A stretch of DNA of 64,000 bases from QHCE01 sp041743105 (lineage in GTDB: Bacteria > Actinomycetota > Actinomycetes > Mycobacteriales > QHCE01): positions 1 through 64,000 of the forward strand of contig JBGTNI010000098.1 in NCBI GenBank assembly GCA_041743105.1, given 5' to 3'. Position numbers and translations under genes: made by a program. A model generated the notes under the pieces. The model worked only from the letters and a program-made list of their open reading frames with translations. It ran no database searches and was not told the origin of the DNA. Below are positions 42,488-50,924 of the stretch, one piece after another (the stretch's first letter is position 1; the number at the start of each line of letters is the position of its first letter).

Positions 42488-43465
42488 ATGGCAGGCAAAG
42501 CGGTCAAGGAAGACTTCCCACATCAGGCCGACCGGTTCCGGCGCGAGCTTCTTGCGCACTGTTACCGCATGCTCGGCTCGGTGCACGACGCGGAGGATCT
42601 GGTTCAAGAAACGTATCTGCGGGCGTGGCGCTCCTACGACGCGTTCGAGGGACGGTCATCGCTGCGAACCTGGCTCTATCGGATCGCGACCACCGCGTGC
42701 CTGACCGCGCTGGAGGGCCGCGGCCGCCGACCGCTACCCACTGGTCTGGGGAGTCCTAGTTCCGAACCTACCGATACCTTGGTGGAACGACAGGAGGTGC
42801 CGTGGCTCGAGCCGATACCCGGTTCCTTGGTCGGCGCTGAAGGGGCCGACCCCGCCTCGATCGTCGCCTCACGAGACAGCATTCGGCTCGCCTTCATCGC
42901 CGCGTTGCAACATCTACCACCTCGACAACGTGCTGTCCTGCTGCTGCGAGATGTTTTGAAATGGCGAGCCGCCGAGGTCGCCGAGGCACTCGACATCACC
43001 ACGACCGCTGTCAACAGCATCTTGCAACGGGCCCGGGCCCAACTCGATCAGGCGGCACCGAAGGAGGATGACGTCGTCGAGCCCACGACGCAGGACCAGC
43101 GTGAACTGTTGCGGAGTTACGTTACGGCGTTCGAAGCTAAAGATATCGCCGCCATCGAGAAGCTGTTCACCTCCGACGCCGTGTGGGAGATGCCGCCGTT
43201 CACGGCCTGGTATCAAGGTCCTGAGCGCATCTCCCGTCTGGTCGACACACAATGCCCTAGTCAGCCGGGCGACCTTCGACTACTCGCTACCGAGGCTAAC
43301 GGCCAGCCGGCGTTCGGGGTGTACATGCGTGATGACGATGACGTCCATCGAGCTTTCAACCTAAACGTGCTCACCCTTACCCCATCGGGGGTCAGTCACG
43401 TCGCCGCGTTCTTCGACCTTCGGCTGTTCGGGGCCTTTGGCTTACCGCGGACCCTGCCCGCTTAG
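42488..43465 (+). CDS. ECF sigma factor with C-terminal SnoaL-like domain (SigG-like)
   Basis: A 325-residue ECF-type sigma-70 factor. Region 2 reads ELLAHCYRMLGSVHDAEDLVQETYLRAWRSYDAF (in parts), and region 4 LPPRQRAVLLLRDVLKWRAAEVAEAL. A SnoaL-like domain follows (about residues 205-320; LLRSYVTAFEAKDIAAIEKL). This layout is that of the SigG/SigX5 group, where the extra domain replaces a separate anti-sigma factor. No anti-sigma gene is adjacent. The upstream VOC and downstream mycothiol-type genes may be its targets. Confidence 0.9.
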   Translation: MAGKAVKEDFPHQADRFRRELLAHCYRMLGSVHDAEDLVQETYLRAWRSYDAFEGRSSLRTWLYRIATTACLTALEGRGRRPLPTGLGSPSSEPTDTLVERQEVPWLEPIPGSLVGAEGADPASIVASRDSIRLAFIAALQHLPPRQRAVLLLRDVLKWRAAEVAEALDITTTAVNSILQRARAQLDQAAPKEDDVVEPTTQDQRELLRSYVTAFEAKDIAAIEKLFTSDAVWEMPPFTAWYQGPERISRLVDTQCPSQPGDLRLLATEANGQPAFGVYMRDDDDVHRAFNLNVLTLTPSGVSHVAAFFDLRLFGAFGLPRTLPA

Positions 43466-43481
43466 CTGTTGGGGCTGACCG

Positions 43482-44114
43482 ATGATGACCCACGAGCCGG
43501 CCACCGCCTCGCTGACAGGCGGAGTCGCCCTGCTCGAGCGCGCGACCAACTACGCCTTAGGCTGCCTTCACCTCGTCACTCCGCATGCCTTGTCGAACTC
43601 CACGCCCTGCCACGGCTGGGATCTGCGAACCTTGTTAAGGCATATGGAAGCTTCTCTGACGGCGCTGCTCGAGGCCGTCGAGATAGGGCATGTCGACCTC
43701 GATCCGTTTGAGGATGTGGGCGATCCGACCGTCGATCCCGTTGGCATCGATCCCACCGAAACGCTGCGCGATCGTGCCTGCCGGTTGCTCGGGGCGTGGG
43801 TGAACGCCGACGGTGACAGTGCAGGCCGCGGGGCCGGCCACGGCACGATATCTATCGCGGGGTGCTCACTCGCTACCAGCATTGTGACGGGCGCCGGTGC
43901 CCTGGAGCTCGCCGTACACGGGTGGGACATCGCCCAAGCGTGCGGGCGTCACCGTCCGATTCCACGATCGCTTGCCGAGGAGATGTTCCAGCTCGCGCCG
44001 CTGTTCGTCACGGACGCCGATCGGCCCGCACGGTTCTCTCCGTCCGTTCACGTTTCGCCATTGGCCGATCCGGGGGACCGGCTGATTGCCTTCCTCGGTC
44101 GGCACCTTGGCTAG
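43482..44114 (+). CDS. Mycothiol-dependent maleylpyruvate isomerase-like protein (TIGR03086 type)
   Basis: A 210-residue protein of the DinB-like, metal-binding group. Expected histidines appear in the N-terminal helix bundle (PCHGWDLRTLLRHMEASL) and in the ELAVHGWDIAQACG segment, the usual third metal ligand. TIGR03086 proteins are typical for actinobacteria that make mycothiol. Its start is only 16 nt after the sigma-factor stop, so the genes are probably transcribed together, suggesting a thiol-linked stress response. Confidence 0.82.
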   Translation: MMTHEPATASLTGGVALLERATNYALGCLHLVTPHALSNSTPCHGWDLRTLLRHMEASLTALLEAVEIGHVDLDPFEDVGDPTVDPVGIDPTETLRDRACRLLGAWVNADGDSAGRGAGHGTISIAGCSLATSIVTGAGALELAVHGWDIAQACGRHRPIPRSLAEEMFQLAPLFVTDADRPARFSPSVHVSPLADPGDRLIAFLGRHLG

Positions 44115-44117
44115 TTG

Positions 44118-45611
44118 TCATCGATCGCGTGCAAACGGATGTATCTGGGGTCCACCGATACCGCAGTGATTGCACTGTTCGATCCGAACGCGTTCGGCGG
44201 ACTCCGCGGTTGCGCCAGTCTCACTCGGCTCGTCGGGCATTACACCGGGTGTTGCTCGGATCGTGCCGAAGGCGACAACTGCGGCGGTCACAAAGAGCGC
44301 CGCGCAGATCAGCATCGCGGTATCGAAGCCATCGTCGAACGCCGCCGGTTCGGTGTAGTCGTTGCCGGAGATTCCGGCGACTACGGGTACGACTGCGACC
44401 GTGAGCAGCCCGGCGGCTCGGGCGATAGCGTTGTTGACTCCGGAGGCTACGCCGGCGTGGCGGTCGGAAGCGGAGCCGAGCACAGTGGCGGTCAGCGGTG
44501 CCACCGTGAGCGACAAACCCAGCCCAAAGACCACCATGGCGGGCAGTACAGCGGAGGCGTAGCTGGCGTCGGTGTCGATGCGCAGCAGCAATAACGCACC
44601 GACCGCGCAGAGTAACGGCCCCAGCGACATGGGAATCCTCGGTCCGATGCGCTGCGCGAGCGCACCGGTGCGCGCCGACAAGACCAGCATCAGCGCGGTG
44701 ACCGGAAGCAGCGCCGCTCCGGCCAGCAGCGCGGTGAATCCGGAGACGACCTGTAGCTGGAGCACCAGCAGTACCAGCATCACACCCAAGCCGCCGTAGA
44801 CCAGCAGGGTCACTGCGTTTGCGGCGTTGAATTGGGCGTTGCGAAACATCTCCGGCGCTACCAGCGGATGCTCCGAACGGCGTTGGACCACGGCGAAGGC
44901 GGCCAACGCGGCGACGCCGGTTACCCAGACGCCGATCACCGATGGGCTCGCACCGGATTCACCGACCGCCGTGAGTGCATAAGTCAGGCCGGCAAGCCCC
45001 AGTACGACGAGCGTTGCACCCGTCACGTCGAGCTTGGCCGAGGCCCGTCGATCGCGAGACTCGGGGACGTGTCGGGATGCGATTAGCACGATGACGACCG
45101 CGACCGGAAGGTTGATCAAAAAAACCCATCGCCAGCTCCATTCCAGCAGAACACCGCCGAGCAGCGGACCAATGGCCGCCGCGACGCCGCCGAGTCCAGA
45201 CCATGCGCCGATCGCCGCGACGCGATCGGTTCGAGCGAACGACGCGGAGATGATGGCGAGACTGCCAGGAGTCAGTAGCGCGCCGCCGACGCCCTGTAGC
45301 GCCCGGGCAGCTATCAGCCACTCCGCGTTGGGCGCCGCGCCACACAGCGCCGATGCCACGGCAAACCACACCACTCCGATCACGAAGATTCGGCGACGGC
45401 CATAGCGATCGCCCAGCGATCCGCCGAGCAGAATCAGAGATGCCAGAGTCAGCGTGTAGGCGTTAACCGTCCATTGCAGCGCGGCAAAGCTCGTACCGAA
45501 CTCCGCGCCGATGTCACGCAGCGCGACGTTGACCACGGTGGAGTCCAGTAACGCCAGGCCCGAACCTAGTACGGTGGCGGCGAGCACCCACCGGCCACCG
45601 GCGCTGCCCAT
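44118..45611 (-). CDS. DHA2-family MFS exporter (EmrB/QacA type)
   Basis: A 497-residue 14-helix transporter. Motif A reads GGSLGDRYGRRRIFV, motif B LIAARALQGVGGALLTPG, motif C GLGGVAAAIGPLLGGVLLE. The first helix has LLDSTVVNVALRDIG, a DHA2 hallmark (motif D1). It is convergent with the mycothiol-type gene (3 nt apart). Its ATG at 45611 lies directly behind a relic of a VOC gene end, so its promoter region was probably reshaped by that rearrangement. Confidence 0.92.
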   Translation of the reverse strand: MGSAGGRWVLAATVLGSGLALLDSTVVNVALRDIGAEFGTSFAALQWTVNAYTLTLASLILLGGSLGDRYGRRRIFVIGVVWFAVASALCGAAPNAEWLIAARALQGVGGALLTPGSLAIISASFARTDRVAAIGAWSGLGGVAAAIGPLLGGVLLEWSWRWVFLINLPVAVVIVLIASRHVPESRDRRASAKLDVTGATLVVLGLAGLTYALTAVGESGASPSVIGVWVTGVAALAAFAVVQRRSEHPLVAPEMFRNAQFNAANAVTLLVYGGLGVMLVLLVLQLQVVSGFTALLAGAALLPVTALMLVLSARTGALAQRIGPRIPMSLGPLLCAVGALLLLRIDTDASYASAVLPAMVVFGLGLSLTVAPLTATVLGSASDRHAGVASGVNNAIARAAGLLTVAVVPVVAGISGNDYTEPAAFDDGFDTAMLICAALFVTAAVVAFGTIRATPGVMPDEPSETGATAESAERVRIEQCNHCGIGGPQIHPFARDR

Positions 45612-45664
45612 CCGTAGCGCCGGTTGTGTCGTTGCTGCTGGCCGATGCAGAGCTCGTTTCCCTC
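45612..45664 (-). pseudogene. Relic of the 3' end of a VOC gene
   Basis: On the minus strand one frame reads PEGNELCIGQQQ, almost identical to PEGNEFCIGQQQ, the end of the VOC protein at 47470-47823. Nucleotide similarity continues past the stop codon for about 25 nt (to CGGATGGGC). The rest of the gene is missing. The DUF885 gene therefore lies between two copies of the same VOC gene end, 1.84 kb apart. Confidence 0.8.
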
Positions 45665-45694
45665 CGGTTGGGGTGGTGGCGGGTGACGGGAGGG

Positions 45695-47380
45695 TTAGTC
45701 CAGGGCTGCCAACTGCTCGCGCAATGTGTCCAGTCCCATGCCGCCCAGTTTAAGCGCGCGGGTGTGGAAATCCTTGATGTCGAAGGAATTCCCTTGCCGC
45801 CGTTGGGCGTCGTCGCGGGCCGCGAGCCACAGCCGCTCGCCGATCTTGTACGCCGGAGCCTGACCGGGCCAGCCCAGGTAGCGGTCGATCTCGTCGTGCA
45901 CGTGGGCGATGTCGGTGATGGTGCGCGTGAGCATGAACTCCAGTCCCAACTCGGGCGTCCAGCGCTCGCCCTCTCGAAATCCCGTCCCGGCCGGAATCTT
46001 CAGCTCCAGGTGCATGCCGAGGTCAACGATCACCCTGGCCGCGCGGAACAGCTGTCCCGAGAGCATGCCCAGCAACTCGCCGTCGTCGTTGAGGAAGCCG
46101 AGGTCGCGCATGAGCCGCTCCGCGTACAGTGCCCAACCTTCACCGTGGCCTGAGGTGAACGCCATCAGTCTCTGATACTTGTTTAAGGAGGCAGCCCGGT
46201 ATATCGCAGTGCCGATCTGCAGATGGTGGCCGGGCACGCCCTCGTGGTAGACGCCGGTAACCTCGCGCCAGGTCGAGAACTCGGTCTTGCCCGAGGCCAG
46301 CGACCACCACATGCGGCCCGGTCGGCTGAAATCCTCGCTCGGCGCGGTGTAGTACGCACCTACCCCGCCGCCGGGCGGCGCGATCTTGCACTCGAGCGAC
46401 ATGAGCGCATCGGGAATGTCGAAGTGCTTGCCCCGCAAAGACTTCAATGCGTTGTCCGAAAGGCCCTGCATCCACTCTCCGAACGCATCCTGGCCCTGGA
46501 CGAGGTAACGCTCGTCGGCGTCGAGCGCGGCTGCGGTCTCGGCAAGGGTCGCACCAGGTTTGATCCGGCCGGCGACCTCGACCATCTCCGCCTCGATCCG
46601 CGAGAACTCCGCCCAGCCCCACTCGTAGGCCTCTCTCAGGTCGAGCACCGCACCGGTGAAGTACCGCGACCACAGCCGGTAAACGGCCTCACCAACGGCG
46701 TCCTTCGTCGGTGCCCGGGGTGCGAGCTCAGCGCGCAGGAACCCGGCGAGCTCCGCGTAGGCCTCTTGCGCCGTACGGGCGTGACGGTCGAGTTCCCCGG
46801 GCAGCTTCCCGGCAATACCCTTCGCCCCAGAAATCAGCGCCGTGAAGAACCCGTCCTCACCATGCAGGCCGGCCCAGGTTTCCGCCTGCTCGGCCACCTT
46901 GGCGACCTGGCGCAACGCGGACACCTGGCCCCTGTCTGCGGCGGCGAGCAGGGACGCACGAACGCCGAAGAGCCCCGCGGGCACCTTCGCGAGCCGGGCG
47001 GCGATGACGGCCCACTGCTCAGCCGTATCGGTCGGCATCAGGTCGAAGATCATACGCAGGTGCTGCACCGGGCTCGAGATCACATTCAGCGAGGCCAGAT
47101 CGAGACCGGCTTCGTGGATCTCGGACTCCAGCTCGACCCGTTCGATGAAGACCGCCTTCGCGACCCGCTCACCGTCGTCTGTCGGCTCGACCGCTCCGAT
47201 GGCCTGGAGCGCGCGGCGGGCGATCGAAGCCCTGGCTGCGTGCCCCTCTGGTGAGTAGTCGGTCAACTGATCGTCGTAACCGGAGATACCCATTGCGGTC
47301 GCCGCAACAGGATCGGCCGCCGCGTACTCGTCGACGAACCTGTCACAGATCTGATGCACGCCCTGCTGTTGGGAAGCCAT
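45695..47380 (-). CDS. DUF885 family metallopeptidase-like protein
   Basis: A 561-residue protein of the DUF885 family, related to M3/M32-like peptidases. The zinc motif appears as VYHEGVPGHHLQIG (the family form of HExxH), with a downstream FTSGHGEGWALYAERL that supplies the third ligand and active-site residues. The N terminus starts cytoplasmically without a signal peptide. The length is typical. Substrates are not established. The gene is flanked by two copies of a VOC gene end. Confidence 0.9.
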   Translation of the reverse strand: MASQQQGVHQICDRFVDEYAAADPVAATAMGISGYDDQLTDYSPEGHAARASIARRALQAIGAVEPTDDGERVAKAVFIERVELESEIHEAGLDLASLNVISSPVQHLRMIFDLMPTDTAEQWAVIAARLAKVPAGLFGVRASLLAAADRGQVSALRQVAKVAEQAETWAGLHGEDGFFTALISGAKGIAGKLPGELDRHARTAQEAYAELAGFLRAELAPRAPTKDAVGEAVYRLWSRYFTGAVLDLREAYEWGWAEFSRIEAEMVEVAGRIKPGATLAETAAALDADERYLVQGQDAFGEWMQGLSDNALKSLRGKHFDIPDALMSLECKIAPPGGGVGAYYTAPSEDFSRPGRMWWSLASGKTEFSTWREVTGVYHEGVPGHHLQIGTAIYRAASLNKYQRLMAFTSGHGEGWALYAERLMRDLGFLNDDGELLGMLSGQLFRAARVIVDLGMHLELKIPAGTGFREGERWTPELGLEFMLTRTITDIAHVHDEIDRYLGWPGQAPAYKIGERLWLAARDDAQRRQGNSFDIKDFHTRALKLGGMGLDTLREQLAALD

Positions 47381-47469
47381 GGCTGCACGCTATTGGATCG
47401 CTCCGCACCCGCGCCACTCGATGTGTGGGTAGGAGGAATCCGAGCCGCCCATCCGCAGCACGGATTGTG

Positions 47470-47823
47470 TTATTGCTGCTGGCCGATGCAGAACTCGTTT
47501 CCTTCCGGGTCGGTGAGGACGGTCCAGACCGCGCCCCATTCGTCATGGTCGGAAGCTCTGCTGGCTCCGAGGGAGACCAGACGCGTTACCTCAGTTTCGC
47601 GGTCGACCGCGGTCAGATCGACGTGAAGCCGGTTTTTCGCTGTTTTGGATTCCGGGACCTTTATAAAAAACCAGGACGGTCGGCCCGCGACGTGATCGTC
47701 GATGGACGCGAAGAACTCGCTGGCACCGTCGTCGACGGGGCGATCGAGCACCGCTGACCAAAACGTTGCGAGCCGCTGAGGATTTTCGCAGTCGAAATTG
47801 ATGTGAGCCAGCATCAGAGTCAT
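47470..47823 (-). CDS. VOC (glyoxalase-like) domain protein
   Basis: A 117-residue single VOC domain: LAHINFDCENPQRLATFWSAVL at the start, KNRLHVDLTAVDRETEV in the middle (histidine as a possible metal ligand) and VLTDPEGNEFCIGQQ at the end with the second-domain glutamate. Close relatives are the small glyoxalase-like proteins of actinobacteria. Alternative start ATG 47814. The last 35 nt and the flank are duplicated at 45.6 kb. Confidence 0.85.
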   Translation of the reverse strand: MTLMLAHINFDCENPQRLATFWSAVLDRPVDDGASEFFASIDDHVAGRPSWFFIKVPESKTAKNRLHVDLTAVDRETEVTRLVSLGASRASDHDEWGAVWTVLTDPEGNEFCIGQQQ

Positions 47824-47905
47824 GGCGAAACTCTATCGGCAATCGCGCTCAATGCGCCCGCGACTGTTGCGGTTGGCGTCGTGAGTCAAAGAGCCGGTGG
47901 GGACG

Positions 47906-48340
47906 CTATTCGACGTTGTTTAACGGGTTGATCCAGCTGAGTCCAGCGAAGCGAGCAAAGTCTGTGTCCGCTGAGCAGAGCTGGAGACCATGCTCGATGG
48001 CGAGTGCGGCAAGATGCGCGTCCGATACCAGATTTCCTCGCATCTGATACCGCTGCACCAGTTCGCCTAGCACGTCGGCGTGACGGGTCGTTGGTTCCGG
48101 TATCCAGACCGGTTCGGCCGCAAGCCATTCGGTTACCTGTTGCCACGCCTCATTCGGGCTCAGCGGTTGCCGGTACACCCGCGGGTGGGTGCTGATCCGC
48201 ACGAAAGCCACGAGGCACTGCCACGGCAGACCCACACGTGTCACGCCACCCAGCCGGTTCTCGAGCCACGTCCGCGCATTTATGTGGAAGGGGCTGGACC
48301 TGTCTCGCGCGTAGAGCAACAGGTTTGCGTCTATCAGCAT
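47906..48340 (-). CDS. VapC-type PIN-domain toxin
   Basis: A 144-residue PIN-domain protein: MLIDANLLLYARDR with the first aspartate, VAFVRISTHPRVY (in place of a glutamate helix), LVSDAHLAALAIEHG and CSADTDFARF. This is the Mtb-like VapC subgroup in which FVRI-THPRVF is conserved. The start touches the antitoxin stop (TAATG). Probably a tRNA- or rRNA-cutting toxin. Confidence 0.9.
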   Translation of the reverse strand: MLIDANLLLYARDRSSPFHINARTWLENRLGGVTRVGLPWQCLVAFVRISTHPRVYRQPLSPNEAWQQVTEWLAAEPVWIPEPTTRHADVLGELVQRYQMRGNLVSDAHLAALAIEHGLQLCSADTDFARFAGLSWINPLNNVE

Positions 48341-48570
48341 TAACGTGCCGCTGGACCGTCGAGCAGTTCGAGAGTGTCGGCAATGTTCGATACGTCCAGC
48401 CGAGCACCCATGTCAGACGTGCGTTGCTGGAAAGTAGCCGGAGCGCTGGTCTGCATGAGACCGCGACGTACTAGTTCGTTCACTACGGCGCTTATCCCCA
48501 TGCCACGTCTGGTTTTTAGCCGGCTCACGGCAGCTGACACGTCATCATCGAGCGTGATTGTCGTACGCAT
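48340..48570 (-). CDS. VapB-type ribbon-helix-helix antitoxin
   Basis: A 76-residue protein. MRTTITLDDDVSAAVSRLK followed by MGISAVVNELVRRGL forms the ribbon-helix-helix domain; the acidic tail DVSNIADTLELLDGPAA would bind the toxin. It lies first in the two-gene operon, transcribed away from the five-winged-helix gene, with 96 nt between the two starts. Confidence 0.9.
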   Translation of the reverse strand: MRTTITLDDDVSAAVSRLKTRRGMGISAVVNELVRRGLMQTSAPATFQQRTSDMGARLDVSNIADTLELLDGPAAR

Positions 48571-48666
48571 GCTCCTATCCTAGCATCTTGATGCTCGCGT
48601 TATGCACACGAATCATGCGTATCCTTTGCCCTGAGCGCCAGTTTGGCTTTCCGTGGAGTGAGCGCT

Positions 48667-50127
48667 ATGCCTGAAGGATCCGATGCCGTCCAGGGTTGGC
48701 GGGACGGCATTGACATGTACCCTTCAGGTCCCTTTCGCGACCAGACCGCGCGAGTCACGTTCGACCTCCGCCGTCGCATCGAGTCCGGTGAGGTCGGCGC
48801 TGAGGCTGAGCTACCGAGCCGGACGACATTGAGCGGCGCTTACGAGGTTGAGCCGACTGTCGTATTGGCGGCGTGGAGCACCTTGGTCGGGGAAAAGCTC
48901 CTTACGCTGCGCGGTGATACCGCCGTTGTGCGCCAGGGCGTCGTCGCCAGGGCCGCGCCTCATGGCCTTTCACCGCTGGCCAAGAAGCTCCTTAGCCGTA
49001 TCCACTCCGGCGAACTGACCCCTGGAACGCCTATTGCCAGAAGCAAGGTTGTGGAAATACACGGCGTGAACCGGCCTGCGGCCGATGCCGCGCTACGGCA
49101 ACTCGCGCACGTGGGTTTGCTAGCGGACAATCCGAATGGGTGGGGCTGGCTGGTCGCCGGTGAGCTGGGTGTTGCCACTCCCATCGATCGGACTGCGCGC
49201 TCGGTGTATCGATACTCGCCTAAACCGAGTGGAGCGATACCCGGCGGAGCGGTCGAGGAGGCGGTGACGCGTGGTATTGAGCGTTACGGGCGCTGGGCGG
49301 ACCGCCTGACCAAGCGGGAGCAGGTTGCGCATGTGATCGGAAGCCTCATCGCGGCGGGTGAGATAGCGGCCGATACGAAGCTCACTACCGGAAATATTGT
49401 TCGCGTGTTTGGCGTGGGGAAAGCACTGGCCGATCGTGCGCGGGAAGATCTCGTGGCGGCGGGGATGCTTACGGTGCAGAGCGTGTCGGCGGGAAGTCGT
49501 GTTGCATCGGATTCGTATCGACTTCAGGCCGTGGTCGTGGATCCCGAGCTGGTCGACCACTGGCAAGCCACAGTCGACCGTTATCAAGGCGCTGAGAACT
49601 CGATGCATGAGGCTGTGGCTTACGACCTGCGACGTAGGGTGGAATCTGGCGAGCTTAGGCCTGCAACGCCTCTCCCGGCGTACGTGTCGCTAAAAGCTAT
49701 CTACGGCGTCGAAGATCGCACTCTGCGGGCTGCGCTGAAACATCTGGTCACAGAGGGGGCGTTAACCGGAACAGAGAATGGGTTCCGTGTTTCTTCTAGG
49801 ATCCAACTACAAGAGCCGCCAGGCCTCAGTCCGCTGGCTCGCCGGATGAAGCGTGCCCTTGACAGTGGTCAACTCACGCTCGGGGGATTGAGCAAGAGCT
49901 CTCTGGGCGATCAATTCGACGCGGGCCCTGGTTCAGTGGGCGCGGCGATGCGCCAGCTGTCCCACGTGGGGGCATGGCCCCGTTTCGGGAGTAGGGAAGC
50001 CGCGCAGGTTGACTCACTGAGCAGTCGTCCCGCGCAACCTATCTCTCATTCCACCACTGGTAGCTCTACTCATGTTTCCACCACTGGTAGAAGTGATGTA
50101 CCGGGCCGTGGCCGTGGCCGACAGTGA
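48667..50127 (+). CDS. Protein with five tandem GntR-type winged-helix domains
   Basis: A 486-residue protein made almost wholly of GntR-like DNA-binding domains, with no effector domain. Unit 1 (about 22-90): ARVTFDLRRRIESGE, LPSRTTLSGAYEVE. Unit 2 (100-165): GLSPLAKKLLSRIHSGELTP. Unit 3 (215-280): VAHVIGSLIAAGEIAAD, with VFGVGKALADRAREDLV. Unit 4 (311-376): AVAYDLRRRVESGEL. Unit 5 (386-437): GLSPLARRMKRALDSGQLT, with RQLSHVGAW. Units 4-5 mirror units 1-2, so a two-domain block was duplicated. Unit 5 loses its wing, and the tail (SHSTTGSSTHVSTTG) is antisense to thiD. ATG 48667 with GGAG upstream is preferred over TTG 48643. The role is unknown. Confidence 0.75.
   Translation: MPEGSDAVQGWRDGIDMYPSGPFRDQTARVTFDLRRRIESGEVGAEAELPSRTTLSGAYEVEPTVVLAAWSTLVGEKLLTLRGDTAVVRQGVVARAAPHGLSPLAKKLLSRIHSGELTPGTPIARSKVVEIHGVNRPAADAALRQLAHVGLLADNPNGWGWLVAGELGVATPIDRTARSVYRYSPKPSGAIPGGAVEEAVTRGIERYGRWADRLTKREQVAHVIGSLIAAGEIAADTKLTTGNIVRVFGVGKALADRAREDLVAAGMLTVQSVSAGSRVASDSYRLQAVVVDPELVDHWQATVDRYQGAENSMHEAVAYDLRRRVESGELRPATPLPAYVSLKAIYGVEDRTLRAALKHLVTEGALTGTENGFRVSSRIQLQEPPGLSPLARRMKRALDSGQLTLGGLSKSSLGDQFDAGPGSVGAAMRQLSHVGAWPRFGSREAAQVDSLSSRPAQPISHSTTGSSTHVSTTGRSDVPGRGRGRQ
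50049..50090 (+). repeat. 27-nt tandem duplication at the thiD 3' end
   Basis: TTCCACCACTGGTAG occurs at 50049-50063 and again at 50076-50090. On the minus strand the right copy codes for the FYQWWK end of ThiD and the left copy lies after the stop (SYQWWN). On the plus strand both lie in the last codons of the winged-helix gene (STTG twice). Confidence 0.85.
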
Positions 50128-50872
50128 GTTGATTTGCTGCCGTGAGTGCGCCGGTGAGATAAGTTTTCGCGTCACACACCGCCACTAGCCAGCTTGCGCG
50201 CTGTGGTCGAAGTGCCGCGATAGCCGACGACAGTGTGCACCCTGTGCCGTGAGTGTTGTTCGTGGCTACCCGGGAGCTGGGTAGCCACTGCTGCCCGTCC
50301 CTCCAGACCAGCACATCATCGCTGGTGGAACCGGACAGGTGACCTCCCTTGAGGAGCACCCGTGGGGCGCCGAATTCGAGTAACCGCTGCGCGTGCGCCA
50401 GCATCTCCGGCTGGTCGCGGGCCTCGCTGTCGTCGAGTAGATCGGCTGCCTCCGGCAGGTTCGGCGTGATCAAATCGGCCCGGGGGAGCAGCCGATCTCG
50501 CAGCGCGGCCACAGCGTCGGCGGCCAGCAGCCGATCGCCGCTCTTAGCCACCATCACCGGATCGAGTACGACGTAGCCGACGTCGTAGCGTTCTAAGGCC
50601 GCCGCGACCGAGCTGATGACCTCGGTGCTCCGCAGCATGCCGATCTTGACCGCGTCGACCCGAACATCACCTAACAACGTGTCCAGTTGCGCGGTGACGA
50701 AGCCGGCCGGAACCTCGTGTATGGCGGTCACCCCCGTGGTGGTCTGGGCTACCAGCGCCGTCACCACCGACATGCCATAGCTGCCGAGCGCCGAAAATGT
50801 CTTCAGGTCAGCCTGGATACCAGCGCCGCCGCTAGGGTCCGTTCCGGCAATGGATAAAACGTTGACGATCAC
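50066..50872 (-). CDS. thiD: Hydroxymethylpyrimidine (phosphate) kinase
   Basis: A 268-residue ribokinase-fold kinase that phosphorylates HMP and HMP-phosphate in thiamine synthesis. It starts MIVNVLSIAGTDPSGGAGIQADLKTFSALG (in parts), has VVLDPVMVAKSGDRLL, and the anion-hole motif NNTHGTGCTLSSAIAA with the catalytic aspartate position before it. The end GPVHHFYQWW is usual for actinobacterial ThiD. Third gene of the thiM-thiE-thiD unit. Its 3' end overlaps the converging winged-helix gene by 62 nt. Confidence 0.95.
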   Translation of the reverse strand: MIVNVLSIAGTDPSGGAGIQADLKTFSALGSYGMSVVTALVAQTTTGVTAIHEVPAGFVTAQLDTLLGDVRVDAVKIGMLRSTEVISSVAAALERYDVGYVVLDPVMVAKSGDRLLAADAVAALRDRLLPRADLITPNLPEAADLLDDSEARDQPEMLAHAQRLLEFGAPRVLLKGGHLSGSTSDDVLVWRDGQQWLPSSRVATNNTHGTGCTLSSAIAALRPQRASWLVAVCDAKTYLTGALTAANQLTVGHGHGPVHHFYQWWKHE

Positions 50873-50924
50873 CGCGCCACCTCTCCGGCCAGCTCCTGCA
50901 CCTTTATCGGGGACAAGGGAACGC

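Noticed and set aside
46223..47254. 343-codon open frame antisense to the DUF885 gene
   Set aside because: The DUF885 zinc motif and typical length are on the other strand; the antisense product resembles nothing.
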